Positions 46,431 to 57,940 are shown, numbered from the stretch's first letter. The stretch is DNA of 64,000 nt from Pseudoxanthomonas sp. Root65 (GCF_001427635.1 NZ_LMHA01000001.1:2260562-2324561), one strand, 5' to 3'. Notes: generated by a model from the letters alone, not told the origin. Numbers and translations: made by a program.

Positions 46431-48764
46431 TTACTCCAATCCCGCACTCATCGTCTTGGCCAGTGTGCCCTGCGCATCGTCGCCGCTGAGCTCCCAGAAG
46501 AACGCACCGCCCAGTCCCTGCACCTTCGTGTAGTTCATTTTCTCGGTGATGATCGCCGGGTTGTCGAACGACCAGAACGTGGTGCCGTTGTAGATCCAGT
46601 GCGCGCGCGCGACGGGATCGATGAAGCTGGGCCAGGCCAGGTTCTTCAGCACGCGGTAGTCCTCGTTGCCCGCTTCGTACGTGCCCGCGGCAGCGCTGCC
46701 GCTCTGGTACAGGCCGTTGTTGACGTTGGGCACATTGGTCCAGCCACGGCCGTAGAAACCGATGCCCAGGTTCAACTTCGACGCCGGCACGCCGCGCTGC
46801 AGGAAAGCCTCGACCGCATCATTGCTGTTGTAGAACCGGATGTCGCCGGTGGAAGGATCGTTGGGCGAATCGAACAGCGCCGAATGGTGGTTGGTGCGGG
46901 GTTCCCACGTGCCGTGGAAGTCGTAGCTCATGATGTTGATGAAATCCAGGTGCTGCGCGTACTGGCCCGGATCGGTGGCGGCGATCTTGTCGACGCCGGC
47001 ACCCACCGCCACGGTGAGCAGCAGGCCGGGACGCACCGCGTTGAGCTGGCGGCGGAACTCGGCGAGCAGGGCGGTGAAGTTGGCGCGGTCCTCCGCCGAT
47101 CCGCAGCTGAGGCCGCAGGCATTGGGATATTCCCAGTCCAGGTCGATGCCGTCGAACACCCCCAGCGCCGCGCCCGTGCCACCTGCGCCGTCGGTGACGG
47201 GCAGATTGCCGCGGATGTAGGCGTCGATGCACGAGGCCACGAAGGCCTGCCGGTTGGCGGGCCTGGCGGCCTCGGCGAAGCCGCGCGACCACGTCCAGCC
47301 GCCCAGCGAGATCAGCACTTTCAGGCCGGGATGCTTGGCCTTCAGTTCCTTCAGCTGGTTCCAGTTGCCGCGCAGCGGCTGGTCCCAGGTGTCGGCCACG
47401 CCGTCGACGCTTTCGGCCGCGCTGAAGGCCTTGGTGTAGTCGGCGAACGCATCGCCGCCGGCACCGGTGGCCTCGTTGGTGGGCTGGGTCACGCCGACCT
47501 CGCAGCGATTGTTGCGCACGTTGCCGAAGGCGTAGTTGATGTGGGTGAGCTTGGCGGCGGTACCGCTGGTGTCGATGTTCTTCACCCGGTAGTTGCGCGC
47601 GTAGATGCCCCACTGCACGAAGTAGCCGAGCAGCCGCTTGCTGCCGCCGCCTCCGGACGTGGTACTGCCGGTGATGCCCGCACTCTGTGCCGATGCGTTG
47701 CCGGCCGCGTCGCGCGCACGGACGGTGAAACTGTAGCTGGTGGCGGCGGCCAGTCCGGTCACGGTATAGGCAGGGCCGCTGGACGACCCGGCAAGCGTGC
47801 CATTGCGGTAGATGTCATATCCGGCCACGCCGGTGCCGCCGCTGTTGTCCGTGGAGGCGTTCCACGCCAGCGAGATGCTGCTGCCGGTCTGGCCGACCAC
47901 GGCCAGATTGGCGGGCACCGACGGTGCGACGCTGTCGCTGATGGCCGATGTCGTTACGCTGATGGCGCCGCTCTGTGCGGAGGCATTGCCGGCATTGTCG
48001 CGTGCGCGGACCGTGAAGCTGTACGCGGTGCTGGCCGACAGTCCCGTGCTGGTGTAACTGGTGCCGGTGGCCGAGCCCGCGAGCGAGCCGTTCCGGTAGA
48101 CGTCGTAACCGGCCACCCCGCTGCCACCGCTGTTGTCGGTGGAGGCATTCCATGCCAGCGACACGCTGGACGCGGTCTTCGATGGCGAGTTCAATCCGCC
48201 CGGTACGCTGGGCGCGACGGTGTCGGAGGCCGTGCCCACGGTGATCGTCGCGGTGGCCGACTGGGCGGTCGCGCCGCCGTTGTCGGTGGCGACCGCGCGG
48301 AAGGCATGGCTGCCGGCGGTCGCGTTGCTCCAACTGACGGTGTACGGCGATGCGGTATCCACGCCGAGTGACGTCGTGCCGCGGAAGAATTCCACGCGCG
48401 CGATGGTGCCGTCGCTGTCGCTGGCGGTGGCGCTGACGGTCACCGTGCTGCCGGTGGCGACCGATGCGCCGTTGGCGGGTGCCGTCAGCGTCACGCCGGG
48501 CGGCTGGTTGCTGCCGGTGCCGCACGCGCCCAGGTCCTGGTACCAGCCGCAGCTCGTGCAATGCGTCGGGGGTGCATTCCAGATCTGGATCTTCGCCTCG
48601 TAAAGCCGGTTCTGGTACACCAGCCGGTCGCCGGGGTTGTAGATGGTGGATGACGTCCACGCGGGTACGCCGCTGCAGCTGACGGTCTGCGCGTAGGCGC
48701 TGCCACTGGCGGTCATCGCCAGTGCTCCGATCAGCCAATAGATCCTGCCCAAGCTCCTCAACAT
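46431..48764 (-). CDS. secreted GH18 chitinase with CBM5/12, Ig-like and two FnIII domains
   Basis: 777 residues. Signal peptide (cleavage near SAYA), a CBM5/12 chitin-binding module (about 30-81, with WTSSTIYNPGDRLVYQ and CGWYQDLG), a bacterial Ig-like domain (about 87-176), two FnIII domains (about 183-273 and 280-368) that are close copies, a Gly/Ser linker, and a GH18 catalytic domain (377 to end). Substrate-assisted catalysis residues are in DGIDLDWE (538-545, acid Glu545); VLISLGGWTWS is the second conserved strand. It degrades chitin outside the cell, presumably via type II secretion. The start at 48764 places the signal peptide correctly. Confidence 0.96.
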   Translation of the reverse strand: MLRSLGRIYWLIGALAMTASGSAYAQTVSCSGVPAWTSSTIYNPGDRLVYQNRLYEAKIQIWNAPPTHCTSCGWYQDLGACGTGSNQPPGVTLTAPANGASVATGSTVTVSATASDSDGTIARVEFFRGTTSLGVDTASPYTVSWSNATAGSHAFRAVATDNGGATAQSATATITVGTASDTVAPSVPGGLNSPSKTASSVSLAWNASTDNSGGSGVAGYDVYRNGSLAGSATGTSYTSTGLSASTAYSFTVRARDNAGNASAQSGAISVTTSAISDSVAPSVPANLAVVGQTGSSISLAWNASTDNSGGTGVAGYDIYRNGTLAGSSSGPAYTVTGLAAATSYSFTVRARDAAGNASAQSAGITGSTTSGGGGSKRLLGYFVQWGIYARNYRVKNIDTSGTAAKLTHINYAFGNVRNNRCEVGVTQPTNEATGAGGDAFADYTKAFSAAESVDGVADTWDQPLRGNWNQLKELKAKHPGLKVLISLGGWTWSRGFAEAARPANRQAFVASCIDAYIRGNLPVTDGAGGTGAALGVFDGIDLDWEYPNACGLSCGSAEDRANFTALLAEFRRQLNAVRPGLLLTVAVGAGVDKIAATDPGQYAQHLDFINIMSYDFHGTWEPRTNHHSALFDSPNDPSTGDIRFYNSNDAVEAFLQRGVPASKLNLGIGFYGRGWTNVPNVNNGLYQSGSAAAGTYEAGNEDYRVLKNLAWPSFIDPVARAHWIYNGTTFWSFDNPAIITEKMNYTKVQGLGGAFFWELSGDDAQGTLAKTMSAGLE

Positions 48765-49345
48765 GTTCACTCTCCCATAGCCGTGCGTAAGGTGAAGGTC
48801 GCGGACTGCGCAGGCAGTCCCCGTCGTGGCGGGTAGTGCGGTGTGGGGGCGGTCGGTGCGTGTCGGCATCGGCCGGTTGCCGGTATGCCGTACGCCGGCA
48901 TGAACGGATGTGATGCAGTTGGACTATCGCAATTGTTGGCGCTGCAATGGCTGTGTCGCGCTGGTAAGCAGACGGAACCTGCCGGCGTGCGACATGCCAT
49001 GCGTCAACCGTGGAGGCGCGTACGCAGGGCGCGCATCATCGCGCCCGCATTCACGCGTGCGGCGCACGGACACGCGGTGACCGCACGATGTCCCGTAGCG
49101 ACCTGTCGATGGCGTGCCGGATGCGACGCTGGTCGTCGTTGTCTGGCGTGTGCATGCACTGTCCGCCCCGGCGTGAAGATGCCTGTTCGCTGTCGGTGAC
49201 GACGCGGCCGACGGTTTGTCCGCCAACGGGATGTCGGGCAGCGAGCCCGGCAGTTCGCAGGGCAGGATCGGGCGGTCGTCGCGCGGTCGTCGACGTGCGC
49301 CTGCGTCGATGGTCTGCGCAGGGCACTGCGGCCGGTGATGCAGCC
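48765..49345. other. intergenic region upstream of the chitinase gene
   Basis: About 580 bases. Open frames on both strands have Arg/Ala/His-rich products without family resemblance, so I do not call a gene. The minus-strand chitinase promoter should lie in 48770-48960, where an AT-richer patch occurs near 48910-48945; no clear boxes were found. Confidence 0.5.
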
Positions 49346-49750
49346 TCAGGGGTCGCCGGACTGCTGCAGGCGCAAGGCCCGCGCGGCCTGTTCCTCGTCC
49401 AGCGGCGGTGGGCGTGCGATCACCTCTTGCCGAGGTTCCTTCCAGCCGGGGATCTTGCGTGCGCCGGTTTGTATGCCTTTCGCCGCAAGTCCGGCCAGCA
49501 CCGGCACGATGCCGCCGTTCTTGCCCAGTTGCTCCAGGCTGGTCGGTTCCTTCCAGCTGCGGTCGAAGACGGTGGGCTCGACCTCGACCGGATTCTCGAA
49601 GCGGTAGAGGTCCACCACTTCCTCCGGCTCGGGCCGGACGGTCAGGGTTTCAAGCGTCGTCGCATCGGCCTCGTCGGATGCCGCAACGGCGTCCTGCGCC
49701 AGCGCGCGCGATGCGGCCAGCCACAGCGCGGCCATCAGCGGCAACCGCAT
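49346..49750 (-). CDS. secreted protein of unknown function
   Basis: 134 residues. A short signal peptide (MRLPLMAALWLAASRALAQ) is followed by an acidic, Pro/Glu-rich part (TLTVRPEPEEVVDLYRFENP) and a C-terminal half with LEQLGKNGGIVPVLAGLAAKG and IPGWKEP. No catalytic motif is visible. It is likely periplasmic. It begins three bases after the ppk2 stop on the same strand, which implies one transcript. I do not recognise the family. Confidence 0.72.
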   Translation of the reverse strand: MRLPLMAALWLAASRALAQDAVAASDEADATTLETLTVRPEPEEVVDLYRFENPVEVEPTVFDRSWKEPTSLEQLGKNGGIVPVLAGLAAKGIQTGARKIPGWKEPRQEVIARPPPLDEEQAARALRLQQSGDP

Positions 49751-49753
49751 GCG

Positions 49754-50533
49754 TCAGCCGCCGTGGTGCGGCTTGATCGGCTTGAGCACGCCGTAGCGTT
49801 CCTTGTGCAGCTTGCCCTTGAGCGGCGGCAGGCCCAGCGGTTCCAGTGGCACCTGCGTATCGGGCAGGCGGTCCAGCAGGTCGCGGATCAGGGTGAGGCG
49901 GCCGATGCGCTGCTCGTTGAAGTCGACCAGCGTCCACGGCGCGTGCCTGGTATGGGTGGCCTTGAGCATGCTTTCGCGCGCGGCGGTGTAGTCGGCGTAC
50001 TTCTCGCGCGCCTTCAGGTCGATCGGCGACAGCTTCCAGCTCTTCAACGGTTCTTCGGCGCGTTCGGCGAAGCGCTCTTCCTGCTGCGCCTGGTCCACGC
50101 ACAGCCAGTACTTGAACAGCAGGATGCCGTCATCGGTGATCCCTTTCTCGAACACGGGCGCCTGCGCGAGGAAACGCGCGTGCTGCTCGTCGCTGCAGTA
50201 GCCCATCACCTTCTCCACGCCGGCGCGGTTGTACCAGCTGCGGTCGAACAGGACGATCTCGCCCGCCGCCGGCAGGTGCGTGATGTAGCGTTGGAAATAC
50301 CACTGCGAGGCTTCGCGCTCGCTGGGCTTGGGCAGCGCCACCACGCGGCACTGGCGCGGGTTGAGGTGTTCGGTGATCGCGCCGATGGCGCCGCCCTTGC
50401 CAGCGGTGTCGCGGCCTTCCATCACCACCACGATGCGCGCACCGACATGCGAGGCCCAGCGTGCCATCGCGGCCAGCTCCAGTTGCAGCGGCTTGAGGCG
50501 GGCTTCGTATTCCTTGCGCTTGAGGGCTTTCAT
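49754..50533 (-). CDS. ppk2: polyphosphate kinase 2 family protein
   Basis: 259 residues, the one-domain PPK2 size. Walker A is EGRDTAGKGG (39-48), and FDRSWYNRAGVE is the Walker B/lid segment; ERFAERAEEPLKSWKLSPID and RHAPWTLVDFN follow as in PPK2 class enzymes. These use polyphosphate to phosphorylate nucleoside mono- or diphosphates, or the reverse. The subclass (I, II or III) cannot be fixed by eye. It follows the XRE gene by 33 bases and precedes the small secreted protein gene. Confidence 0.92.
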   Translation of the reverse strand: MKALKRKEYEARLKPLQLELAAMARWASHVGARIVVVMEGRDTAGKGGAIGAITEHLNPRQCRVVALPKPSEREASQWYFQRYITHLPAAGEIVLFDRSWYNRAGVEKVMGYCSDEQHARFLAQAPVFEKGITDDGILLFKYWLCVDQAQQEERFAERAEEPLKSWKLSPIDLKAREKYADYTAARESMLKATHTRHAPWTLVDFNEQRIGRLTLIRDLLDRLPDTQVPLEPLGLPPLKGKLHKERYGVLKPIKPHHGG

Positions 50534-50566
50534 CGCGGCATCCTGTGCGGTGGTGGGGGAAGGGAT

Positions 50567-50905
50567 TCAGCGCTTGCGGCGGGCGGTGTGGCCAGCCATG
50601 CCGCGGGCGACTTCGAGCAGCGCGCCCTGCTGGCGGGTGTTGAGCGCGCGGTAGGCGGCCAACAGGTCGTGTTCGCCCTGCGTGCGGGCGGGGTCCAGCG
50701 TGGTCGCCAGTTCCGACAGCAGGGCGCCGGCCGGAACACCGAACGCACGCGCCAGCGCGGCGAGCTGGTCGCCGCCGGGCAGCTTCTCGCCGGCGAGCCA
50801 CGACTTCACCGTGGCCACGCCGGCACGCGGGATGGCGGCGGCGAGATCGGCGGCCGTCAGGCCGCTGGCCTTGGTGAGCAGACGCAGGGTGGCATCGAGG
50901 GACAT
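50567..50905 (-). CDS. XRE-family helix-turn-helix protein
   Basis: 112 residues. The N-terminal half is a Cro/CI-type HTH (about 1-65): [52 protein letters not shown]. The C-terminal half is helical ([20 protein letters not shown]), probably for dimerisation. It likely regulates its own operon or the neighbouring ppk2. The gene lies between moaB (16 bases upstream) and ppk2 on the same strand. Confidence 0.82.
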   Translation of the reverse strand: MSLDATLRLLTKASGLTAADLAAAIPRAGVATVKSWLAGEKLPGGDQLAALARAFGVPAGALLSELATTLDPARTQGEHDLLAAYRALNTRQQGALLEVARGMAGHTARRKR

Positions 50906-50921
50906 CGCGGGCTCTCCTTGC

Positions 50922-51440
50922 TCATTCCTTCAGGCGGGGACGCAGCGTCGCCAGGTTGCAGGGGCGGGTGCGTGCATCGAGTTGGGCGCGGATGATCTTC
51001 TCCCACGCCGTGCGGCAGGCCGAGGTGGAGCCCGGCAGGCAGAAGATGAAGGTCTGGTTGGCCAGGCCGGCGAAGGCGCGCGACTGCAGCGACGAGGTGC
51101 CGATTTCCTCCACGCTCACATGCCGGAACAGTTCGCCGAAGCCGGGCATTTCCTTGTCCAGCAGCGGCAGCAGCGCCTCGGGCGTGGAATCGCGACCGGT
51201 GAAGCCAGTGCCGCCGGTCACCAGGATGCCGTCGACGTCCGGATCGGCGATCCATTGCGAGACGCATGCGCGCAGCCGGTAACGGTCGTCGGGCAGCAGG
51301 ACGCGGTCGTGCAGGTGGTGGCCTTCCTGCGTCAGTGCTTCGGCGAGGTAATCGCCGGAACGGTCGTCGGCGAGGCTGCGGCTGTCGGAGACGGTCAGCA
51401 CGCACAGGTGCAGCGGGATCAGGGCATCGGCATGGCTCAT
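50922..51440 (-). CDS. moaB: molybdopterin adenylyl-transfer family protein MoaB
   Basis: 172 residues, full length. [21 protein letters not shown] opens the MogA/MoaB fold; [20 protein letters not shown] is the molybdopterin-binding GGTG region; [18 protein letters not shown] is the C-terminal signature. It binds molybdopterin and supports cofactor synthesis. The ATG at 51440 gives the normal N-terminus; upstream codons belong to the preceding OGT gene in another frame. It follows that gene by 25 bases. Confidence 0.93.
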   Translation of the reverse strand: MSHADALIPLHLCVLTVSDSRSLADDRSGDYLAEALTQEGHHLHDRVLLPDDRYRLRACVSQWIADPDVDGILVTGGTGFTGRDSTPEALLPLLDKEMPGFGELFRHVSVEEIGTSSLQSRAFAGLANQTFIFCLPGSTSACRTAWEKIIRAQLDARTRPCNLATLRPRLKE

Positions 51441-51465
51441 GCGCGCAGGGTAGCGCAATCGCGGG

Positions 51466-53190
51466 TCAGTCGAGTGGCGCGGGCGGCAGGCCCGCGCGCT
51501 GCCGGTCCGCCATGCGCCGGGCGATGTCGGCGAAGCCTTCCACGAAGCGCGGCATGTCGAACAGTGGTGCGTCCACGCGTGCGTTCTGCAGGCGCGTGCG
51601 CAGCTCCGCGCGCGCCGCGGCATCGTGGCCCAGCCGGATCGCCGCGGCGACGAACGCCGCGTCGTCGGCCACGTTCATGTCGTCCAGACCGAGATGATGG
51701 TTGAGGCTGCCGGCCACGCGCGCGGCGAACGTCTCGCCGGGGCAGGTCAACACCGGACAGCCGGCCCACAGAGCATCGGACGCGGTGGTATGCGCGTTGT
51801 ACGGATGCGTGTCGAGGAACAGGTCGGCATGCCGGTAGCGCGCCAGATAGTCCGCATGGGGCTGCTTGCGCATGAACACCAGCCGCGCCGGATCCACGCC
51901 GTGCGCCTGTGCTGCCGCGCGCAGGCGATCATCGGCAAGGCCTGGCCCGGACAGCAGCCACAGCACGCTGCCTTCAACGCCGGCGAGCACGTGCAACATC
52001 CGCGTCATGCTGCGTGGATTCATCTTGTAGCTGTTGTTGAAGCAGGCATAGACCACGCCGACAGCAGGCAGCCCGCAGGCTTCGCGTGACGGAGGCGTGT
52101 CGATCGCGCGACGGGTGTCCGACGGCTGGAAGGCGCCGGGCAGCCAGGCGACCGCTTCGCTAAAGCCCGGCGTCAACGCAGCGGGCAGGGCGAAACGGTC
52201 CGCCAGCACGTAGTCGATCCACAGCGCGCCGGACGTGCCGGGATAAGCCAGCCAGTTGACCTGCACGGGCGCCGGCCGCATCGCCAGTACTTCCGGCGTG
52301 CCACCGCCGCCCCAGCCGCGTAGGTCGTACAGCACGTCGATGCGCTGATCGCGGATGGCCTGCGCGATGCGCGCGTGCGGTTGTCCGGAGAGGTCGTGCA
52401 ACTGCGTCGCTGCCTGCAACCGTTGCCGGATCGGACTGCCATCATCGGGTGAGAGCGCGAACAGGTGCGCGGCCAGCGCGTCCTGCGCCTTCAGGGCTTC
52501 GAAGAAGGCGACCGTCAGCAGACCCGTGGGATGCGCGCCGAAGCCGTTGGACAGGAAGCCAAGGCGGAGCGGGGTGTCCGCCGGCGCGCGCGGGGCCGGC
52601 GGCAGCGGCCGGATCACCGATGCGAGCGCCTGCGCACGCTGACGCGCGCAAGCCAGCTGTTCGTCCGCGCTGGCGTCTTCGCTGAGGAAGGCGAACGGTT
52701 CCACGACTCCGTTGCCTTCGCGCACGGCGCGACGCACCTGCGCCGACAGCGCATCCAGCTCGCGCCAGTCGCACAGCTTGCGGCGCCAGTTGAGCAGATG
52801 GGCGGCGAACATCGGCTCGTTCGGCACCACCCGGTAGGCGTGTTCGTAGGCCTGCGCGGCGGCTTCGGCTTCACCGGCGTCTTCCAGTGCATGGCCCAGC
52901 CACAGCGCAATGCCGGGATGCTGCGGCGCTTGCGCGGCGGCCTCGCTCAACGCCTGCGCGGCCTGCACGTGCCGACCCGACAGCCAGTGGCTGCGGCCGA
53001 GCCGCGCGAGGGCTTCGGGATGGCGGGGGCGGAGATTCAACGCGCGCTCGGCGGCGCGCTGCCCTGCATCGGCGTCGCCGTGGTCGAGCTCGGCATCGGA
53101 CAGCATCACCCACGCGATGAAGTCCTGCGGGGCTCGCTGCACCCGCTGCCGCAGTTGCGCGCGTTCGTCGCGCGGGCCTTCAGCGGCCAT
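51466..53190 (-). CDS. TPR-containing O-GlcNAc transferase-like glycosyltransferase (GT41, XcOGT type)
   Basis: 574 residues, essentially the size of the Xanthomonas campestris OGT homologue used as a structural model. TPR-like helices fill about 10-140 (ERALNLRPRHPEALARLG, QAYEHAYRVVPNEP). The GT-B catalytic region begins LGFLSNGFGAHPTGLL with the conserved His220. It continues through VNWLAYPGTSG, YACFNNSYKMNP and the UDP-sugar-binding HADLFLDTHPYNAHTT. The likely reaction is transfer of a sugar from a UDP-sugar to protein Ser/Thr in the cytoplasm, but donor and targets in bacteria are not settled. It is followed by moaB and preceded by a hairpin repeat. Confidence 0.9.
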   Translation of the reverse strand: MAAEGPRDERAQLRQRVQRAPQDFIAWVMLSDAELDHGDADAGQRAAERALNLRPRHPEALARLGRSHWLSGRHVQAAQALSEAAAQAPQHPGIALWLGHALEDAGEAEAAAQAYEHAYRVVPNEPMFAAHLLNWRRKLCDWRELDALSAQVRRAVREGNGVVEPFAFLSEDASADEQLACARQRAQALASVIRPLPPAPRAPADTPLRLGFLSNGFGAHPTGLLTVAFFEALKAQDALAAHLFALSPDDGSPIRQRLQAATQLHDLSGQPHARIAQAIRDQRIDVLYDLRGWGGGGTPEVLAMRPAPVQVNWLAYPGTSGALWIDYVLADRFALPAALTPGFSEAVAWLPGAFQPSDTRRAIDTPPSREACGLPAVGVVYACFNNSYKMNPRSMTRMLHVLAGVEGSVLWLLSGPGLADDRLRAAAQAHGVDPARLVFMRKQPHADYLARYRHADLFLDTHPYNAHTTASDALWAGCPVLTCPGETFAARVAGSLNHHLGLDDMNVADDAAFVAAAIRLGHDAAARAELRTRLQNARVDAPLFDMPRFVEGFADIARRMADRQRAGLPPAPLD

Positions 53191-53314
53191 CGCGATTTCC
53201 GGGGCCCATGCCGCAGGTGCTATATGCAGCGGGAGAGGTCGCGGCGATCATGCATGCAGCCTAGCGACGGGCGACCGTGCACGACAAGTCGCGGATGCCT
53301 GGATCTCCGAATGG

Positions 53315-53368
53315 GGGAGCGACGTCAGTCGCGATCTCGACAGCCTGTTCGCGACTGACGTCGCTCCC
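53315..53368. repeat. hairpin-forming dispersed repeat, copy 2
   Basis: GGGAGCGACGTCAGTCGCGA (53315-53334) pairs perfectly over 20 bases with 53349-53368; the loop is 14 bases. It is the same element as at 5915-5982, with higher stem perfection. It lies between the GNAT stop and the OGT-like gene on the minus strand and could separate their expression. Confidence 0.85.
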
Positions 53369-53399
53369 ACAGTAGGGAAATCAGTGTTCACCGCCGCGG

Positions 53400-53842
53400 T
53401 CAGAGCGGCAGGCGGAAGCGCAGCGTGCCGTCGTACGCGGCCCAGCCCATCGAGCGGTACAGCGCCTGTGCGTTGGCATTGTCGTGGTCGGTTTCCAGTT
53501 CCAGTCGCAGCGCGCCATCGGCGCGGGCGAAATCCGCGGCCGCCGACAGCAACGCGCGGGCCACGCCGTTGCGGCGTGCGTCCGGCGTCACGAACAAATC
53601 GTTGAGTGTCCAGACGCGCGCCGCGCTGACCGACGAGTACGTGGGATACAGCTGGGTGAAGCCGACGGCCCGCTCGTCGATCCACGCCAGCAGCACGACG
53701 GATTCGTCGCGTTCCATGCGGGCGCGGATGAAATCGCGCGCCAGCGCCAAGTCGGAGGGCTGGCCGTAGAACCCGCGGTACTGGTCGAACAGGTCGACGA
53801 CGACGTCCAGGTGCGTCAGTCCGGTGCGGCGCACGACGGGAT

Positions 53843-53846
<4 letters not shown>
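53400..53846 (-). CDS. GNAT family N-acetyltransferase
   Basis: 148 residues. [20 protein letters not shown] carries the acetyl-CoA loop (RRNGVA), and [23 protein letters not shown] is spread over the last strand and helix. The N-terminal [20 protein letters not shown] and [19 protein letters not shown] complete the fold. The substrate is unknown. Its ATG overlaps the prfA stop (ATGA), so it is translated with prfA, although it is not PrmC and has no known tie to release factors. Confidence 0.87.
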
Positions 53847-54905
<1,059 letters not shown>

Positions 54906-54928
<23 letters not shown>

Positions 54929-56186
54929 CGTCTTTCTTCAGATGGGTATAGGGCGGGTGCGCGGGGAACAGGCGGTCGGCGGCGCGCGCCAGGTCGGCAT
55001 CGCCGCTCATCGCAGCCTCGCGCAGGGCGGCGGTCGGCGGATGCAGCAGGCGGTTGGTCAGCGTGTGGGCGAGGAATTCGAGTACCTGCTCCGGTTCGCG
55101 GCCGTTGGCGAGCTGCTGGCGGGCTTTCGCCAGCACGTCCTCGCGGGTGGATTCGCCCAACGCACGCAGGCGCTTGAGCGGTTCTTGGCGCGATCCGGCG
55201 AGCAGGCTCTCCATGAAGCGGCCGACCTGCACGTCGATGATCGCCTCGGCGGCGTCGGCGGCTTCGCGCCGGCTGCGGCGGTTGTCCTCGACCGCGCGTT
55301 CCAGGTCGTCGACGGTGTAGAGATAGGCATCGCGTAGCTCGGCCACCGAGGCCTCGATGTCGCGCGGCACGGCCAGGTCGAACAGCAGCATGGGCTTGTG
55401 CTTGCGCTTGGCCAGCGCGGCGGCGACCTGGGCCTGCAGCACGACGGGTTCGCGCGCGGCGGTGGCGGAAAACACCACGTCGGCTTCGGCCAGGTGCCGT
55501 TCCAGTTCGGTCAGAGGCAGGGCGTAACCACCGTGGCGGGTGGCCAGTTCCTGCGCATGCGCCAGCGTGCGGTTGGCGACCAGCAGCCGGCGCACCTTGC
55601 CTTCGCTCAGGTGCTTGGCGGCCAGTTCGATGGTCTCACCGGCGCCGACCAGCAGCACCGTGGATTCGCTGAGGCGGGCGAAGGAGTTCTGCGCCAGCCG
55701 CACGGCGGTGGAGGCGACCGAGACCGGGTTGGCGCCCACCCGCGTGTCGGTGCGCGCGCGCTTGGCCACGGCAAAGGTCTGCTGGAACAGGCGGTCCAGG
55801 CGGTTGCCCAGCGCGCCGTGTTCGCGAGCCGTGGCCCAGGCTTCCTTCACCTGGCCCAGGATCTGCGGCTCACCCAGCACCATCGAGTCCAGTCCGGTGG
55901 CCACCCGGAACAGGTGGCGCACGGCGTCGGCGTCGCTGTGCCGGTAGAGATAGCCTTCCAGGCCGTCGGCATGGGTGGCCAGCCAGCTCGCCAGCACGTC
56001 GCCGTCCTCGGCCACCGCATACAGCTCGGTGCGGTTGCAGGTGGACAGCAGGGCGGCCTCGACCACGTCGGGCAGCGCACGCAGCGACGACAGCGCGTGC
56101 GGCACCGTGCCGGCGTCGAACGCCACCCGTTCGCGCAGGTCGACCGGCGCGGTCTGGTGGTTCAATCCGAGGACCCACAACGTCAT
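54906..56186 (-). CDS. hemA: glutamyl-tRNA reductase
   Basis: 426 residues. It reduces glutamyl-tRNA to glutamate-1-semialdehyde, the first step of C5 tetrapyrrole synthesis. The nucleophile is Cys50 in [10 protein letters not shown]. The NADPH-binding domain has [17 protein letters not shown]. The C-terminal dimer helix carries [16 protein letters not shown]. The ATG at 56186 gives the canonical [14 protein letters not shown] start. It overlaps prfA by 23 bases at its end and is divergent from the TPR gene, with about 70 bases between. Confidence 0.96.
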
Positions 56187-56254
56187 CGTTCAGGCGCTTG
56201 CAGTAAGCTGCTGGCTCATATCAGGGCCGCCATTTTACGGCCGACGTGACGTTC

Positions 56255-57940
56255 ATGCCCGAAATGATTCGCAGCTGGATCGCCGTGCTGGTTCTCGCGC
56301 TTGCCGCACCGTCCGCCATCGCCGCGTCCGCGGCCTCACCGGCGGACACGCGGGACGATGCACTGGCCACCGTCATGGCGGGTGAGTTCGCCCTGCAGGC
56401 CGGTCAGTTGCCGGAAGCGGCCCACTGGTACCTGGATGCGGCCAAGCGGGGCGACGATGCCGGACTCGCCGAGCGCGCCACCCGGATCGCGCTGCTGGCG
56501 AAGGACGATGCCCGGGCCACCGAAGCGCTGGCGCTGTGGCGGGCCCGTTCCCCGCGCACGCTGGCCCTGCGTGGTGCCGAGGCGACGCTGGCGCTGCGCC
56601 AGGGACAGGCGCGCATCGCACGCCGGGAACTGGCCGCGCTGATGAAGGATGCCGATGACCGCGGCTGGCGGTATGCGCTCGCGGCGCTGGGCAGCGGCGG
56701 CAAGGATCCGGCGCTGGCACCGCGGCTGCTGAAGGAACTGGTGGACGACGGCGCCATCCCGAACAAGCTGCAGCCCTGGCTCGGCTTTTCCGTGCTTGCC
56801 CAGCAACTGGACCAGCCGGCCCTGGCCGAGCGCATGGTCGGCGGCATGGTGAAGCGCTTTTCCGGCGAGCCGCTGGTGGCGTTGCTGCAGGCGAGCCAGC
56901 TACTGCAGGCCGACCGCAAGCAGGAGGCGCGCACGGTACTGGATGGCCTGCTGCCGAAAGCGGCGACCGACCCCGCCCTGCGGCTCAAGCTGGCCGAGGA
57001 ATACGACCGGCTGGGTGATCCGGCGGCGGCCTCGCGCGCCATGGGGCAGGGGCCGCAGGACACGCTGACCTACGGGTTGCGTGCGCAGCTGCTGGCCAAG
57101 GCCGACGACAAGACGGCACTGGCTGCCCTGTACGAAGAGCTGAAGCGCGCCGGCGCGGACCAGCCGACCCAGTACAGTCCGGATCGCCGTTTGCTGCTCG
57201 GCCAGATGGCCGAATTCCTCGAGCGCCATGAAGAAGCGCTCACCTGGTACCGCAGCGTGCCGGCGGGCGAACAACGGGCCGAAGCCCGGCTGCGTGCGAT
57301 CAAGACGCTGTTTGACCTCAAGCGCAACGACGAGGCCTTCGCCGACGCCCGCACGCTGCAGGGCGACGCCAGCGTGGAGGACGGCACGCGCCGCGACGCC
57401 TACCTGATGGAAGCCGAGCTGCGCCAGAAAGACGGCCAGGACGCGGGCGAACTGGAGGTGTTCGCGCGAGGCCTGGCCGCCTATCCGGACGACCTGGCTT
57501 TGCTGTATTCGCGCGGACTGGCTTGGGAACGGCGCGACCGCATCGACCATGCGGAAGCCGACTTCCGCCGCATCCTGGTGATCGAACCCGACAACGTGGC
57601 CGCGCTCAATGCGCTGGGCTACACGCTGGCCGACCGCACCACGCGCTATCAGGAGGCGCTAGAGCTGATCGATCGGGCGCGCACCGCCGTGCCGGACGAT
57701 GCGGCCATCATCGACAGCTACGGCTGGGTGCTGTACCGGCTCGGCCGCCATGCGGAGGCGCTGGTCGAGCTGCGGCGGGCGTTCACGCTGCAGAAAGACC
57801 CCGAAATCGCCGCCCACGTGGCCGAGGTGCTGTGGGTGATGGGGCAGAAGGACGAGGCGCGCCGCTACTTCGAGGAGGCGCGCAAGCTCGACCCCGACAA
57901 CCGCTCGCTGCTGCGGGCGCTGGAGAAGACAGGCGCATGA
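56255..57940 (+). CDS. secreted TPR-repeat protein
   Basis: 561 residues. A signal peptide ([21 protein letters not shown] region) precedes a chain of tetratricopeptide-like helix pairs across nearly the whole length. The best repeats lie near the C-terminus: [58 protein letters not shown]. In gammaproteobacteria a TPR gene at this position, before lolB, is common and is thought to act in the periplasm or at the outer membrane. The start is uncertain: GTG 56246, ATG 56255 or ATG 56264. Its stop overlaps the lolB start (ATGA). Confidence 0.85.
   Translation: MPEMIRSWIAVLVLALAAPSAIAASAASPADTRDDALATVMAGEFALQAGQLPEAAHWYLDAAKRGDDAGLAERATRIALLAKDDARATEALALWRARSPRTLALRGAEATLALRQGQARIARRELAALMKDADDRGWRYALAALGSGGKDPALAPRLLKELVDDGAIPNKLQPWLGFSVLAQQLDQPALAERMVGGMVKRFSGEPLVALLQASQLLQADRKQEARTVLDGLLPKAATDPALRLKLAEEYDRLGDPAAASRAMGQGPQDTLTYGLRAQLLAKADDKTALAALYEELKRAGADQPTQYSPDRRLLLGQMAEFLERHEEALTWYRSVPAGEQRAEARLRAIKTLFDLKRNDEAFADARTLQGDASVEDGTRRDAYLMEAELRQKDGQDAGELEVFARGLAAYPDDLALLYSRGLAWERRDRIDHAEADFRRILVIEPDNVAALNALGYTLADRTTRYQEALELIDRARTAVPDDAAIIDSYGWVLYRLGRHAEALVELRRAFTLQKDPEIAAHVAEVLWVMGQKDEARRYFEEARKLDPDNRSLLRALEKTGA

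Noticed and set aside
48924..49326. Possible small genes upstream of the chitinase
   Set aside because: Products are Arg/Thr-rich, with poor ribosome sites and no family resemblance.
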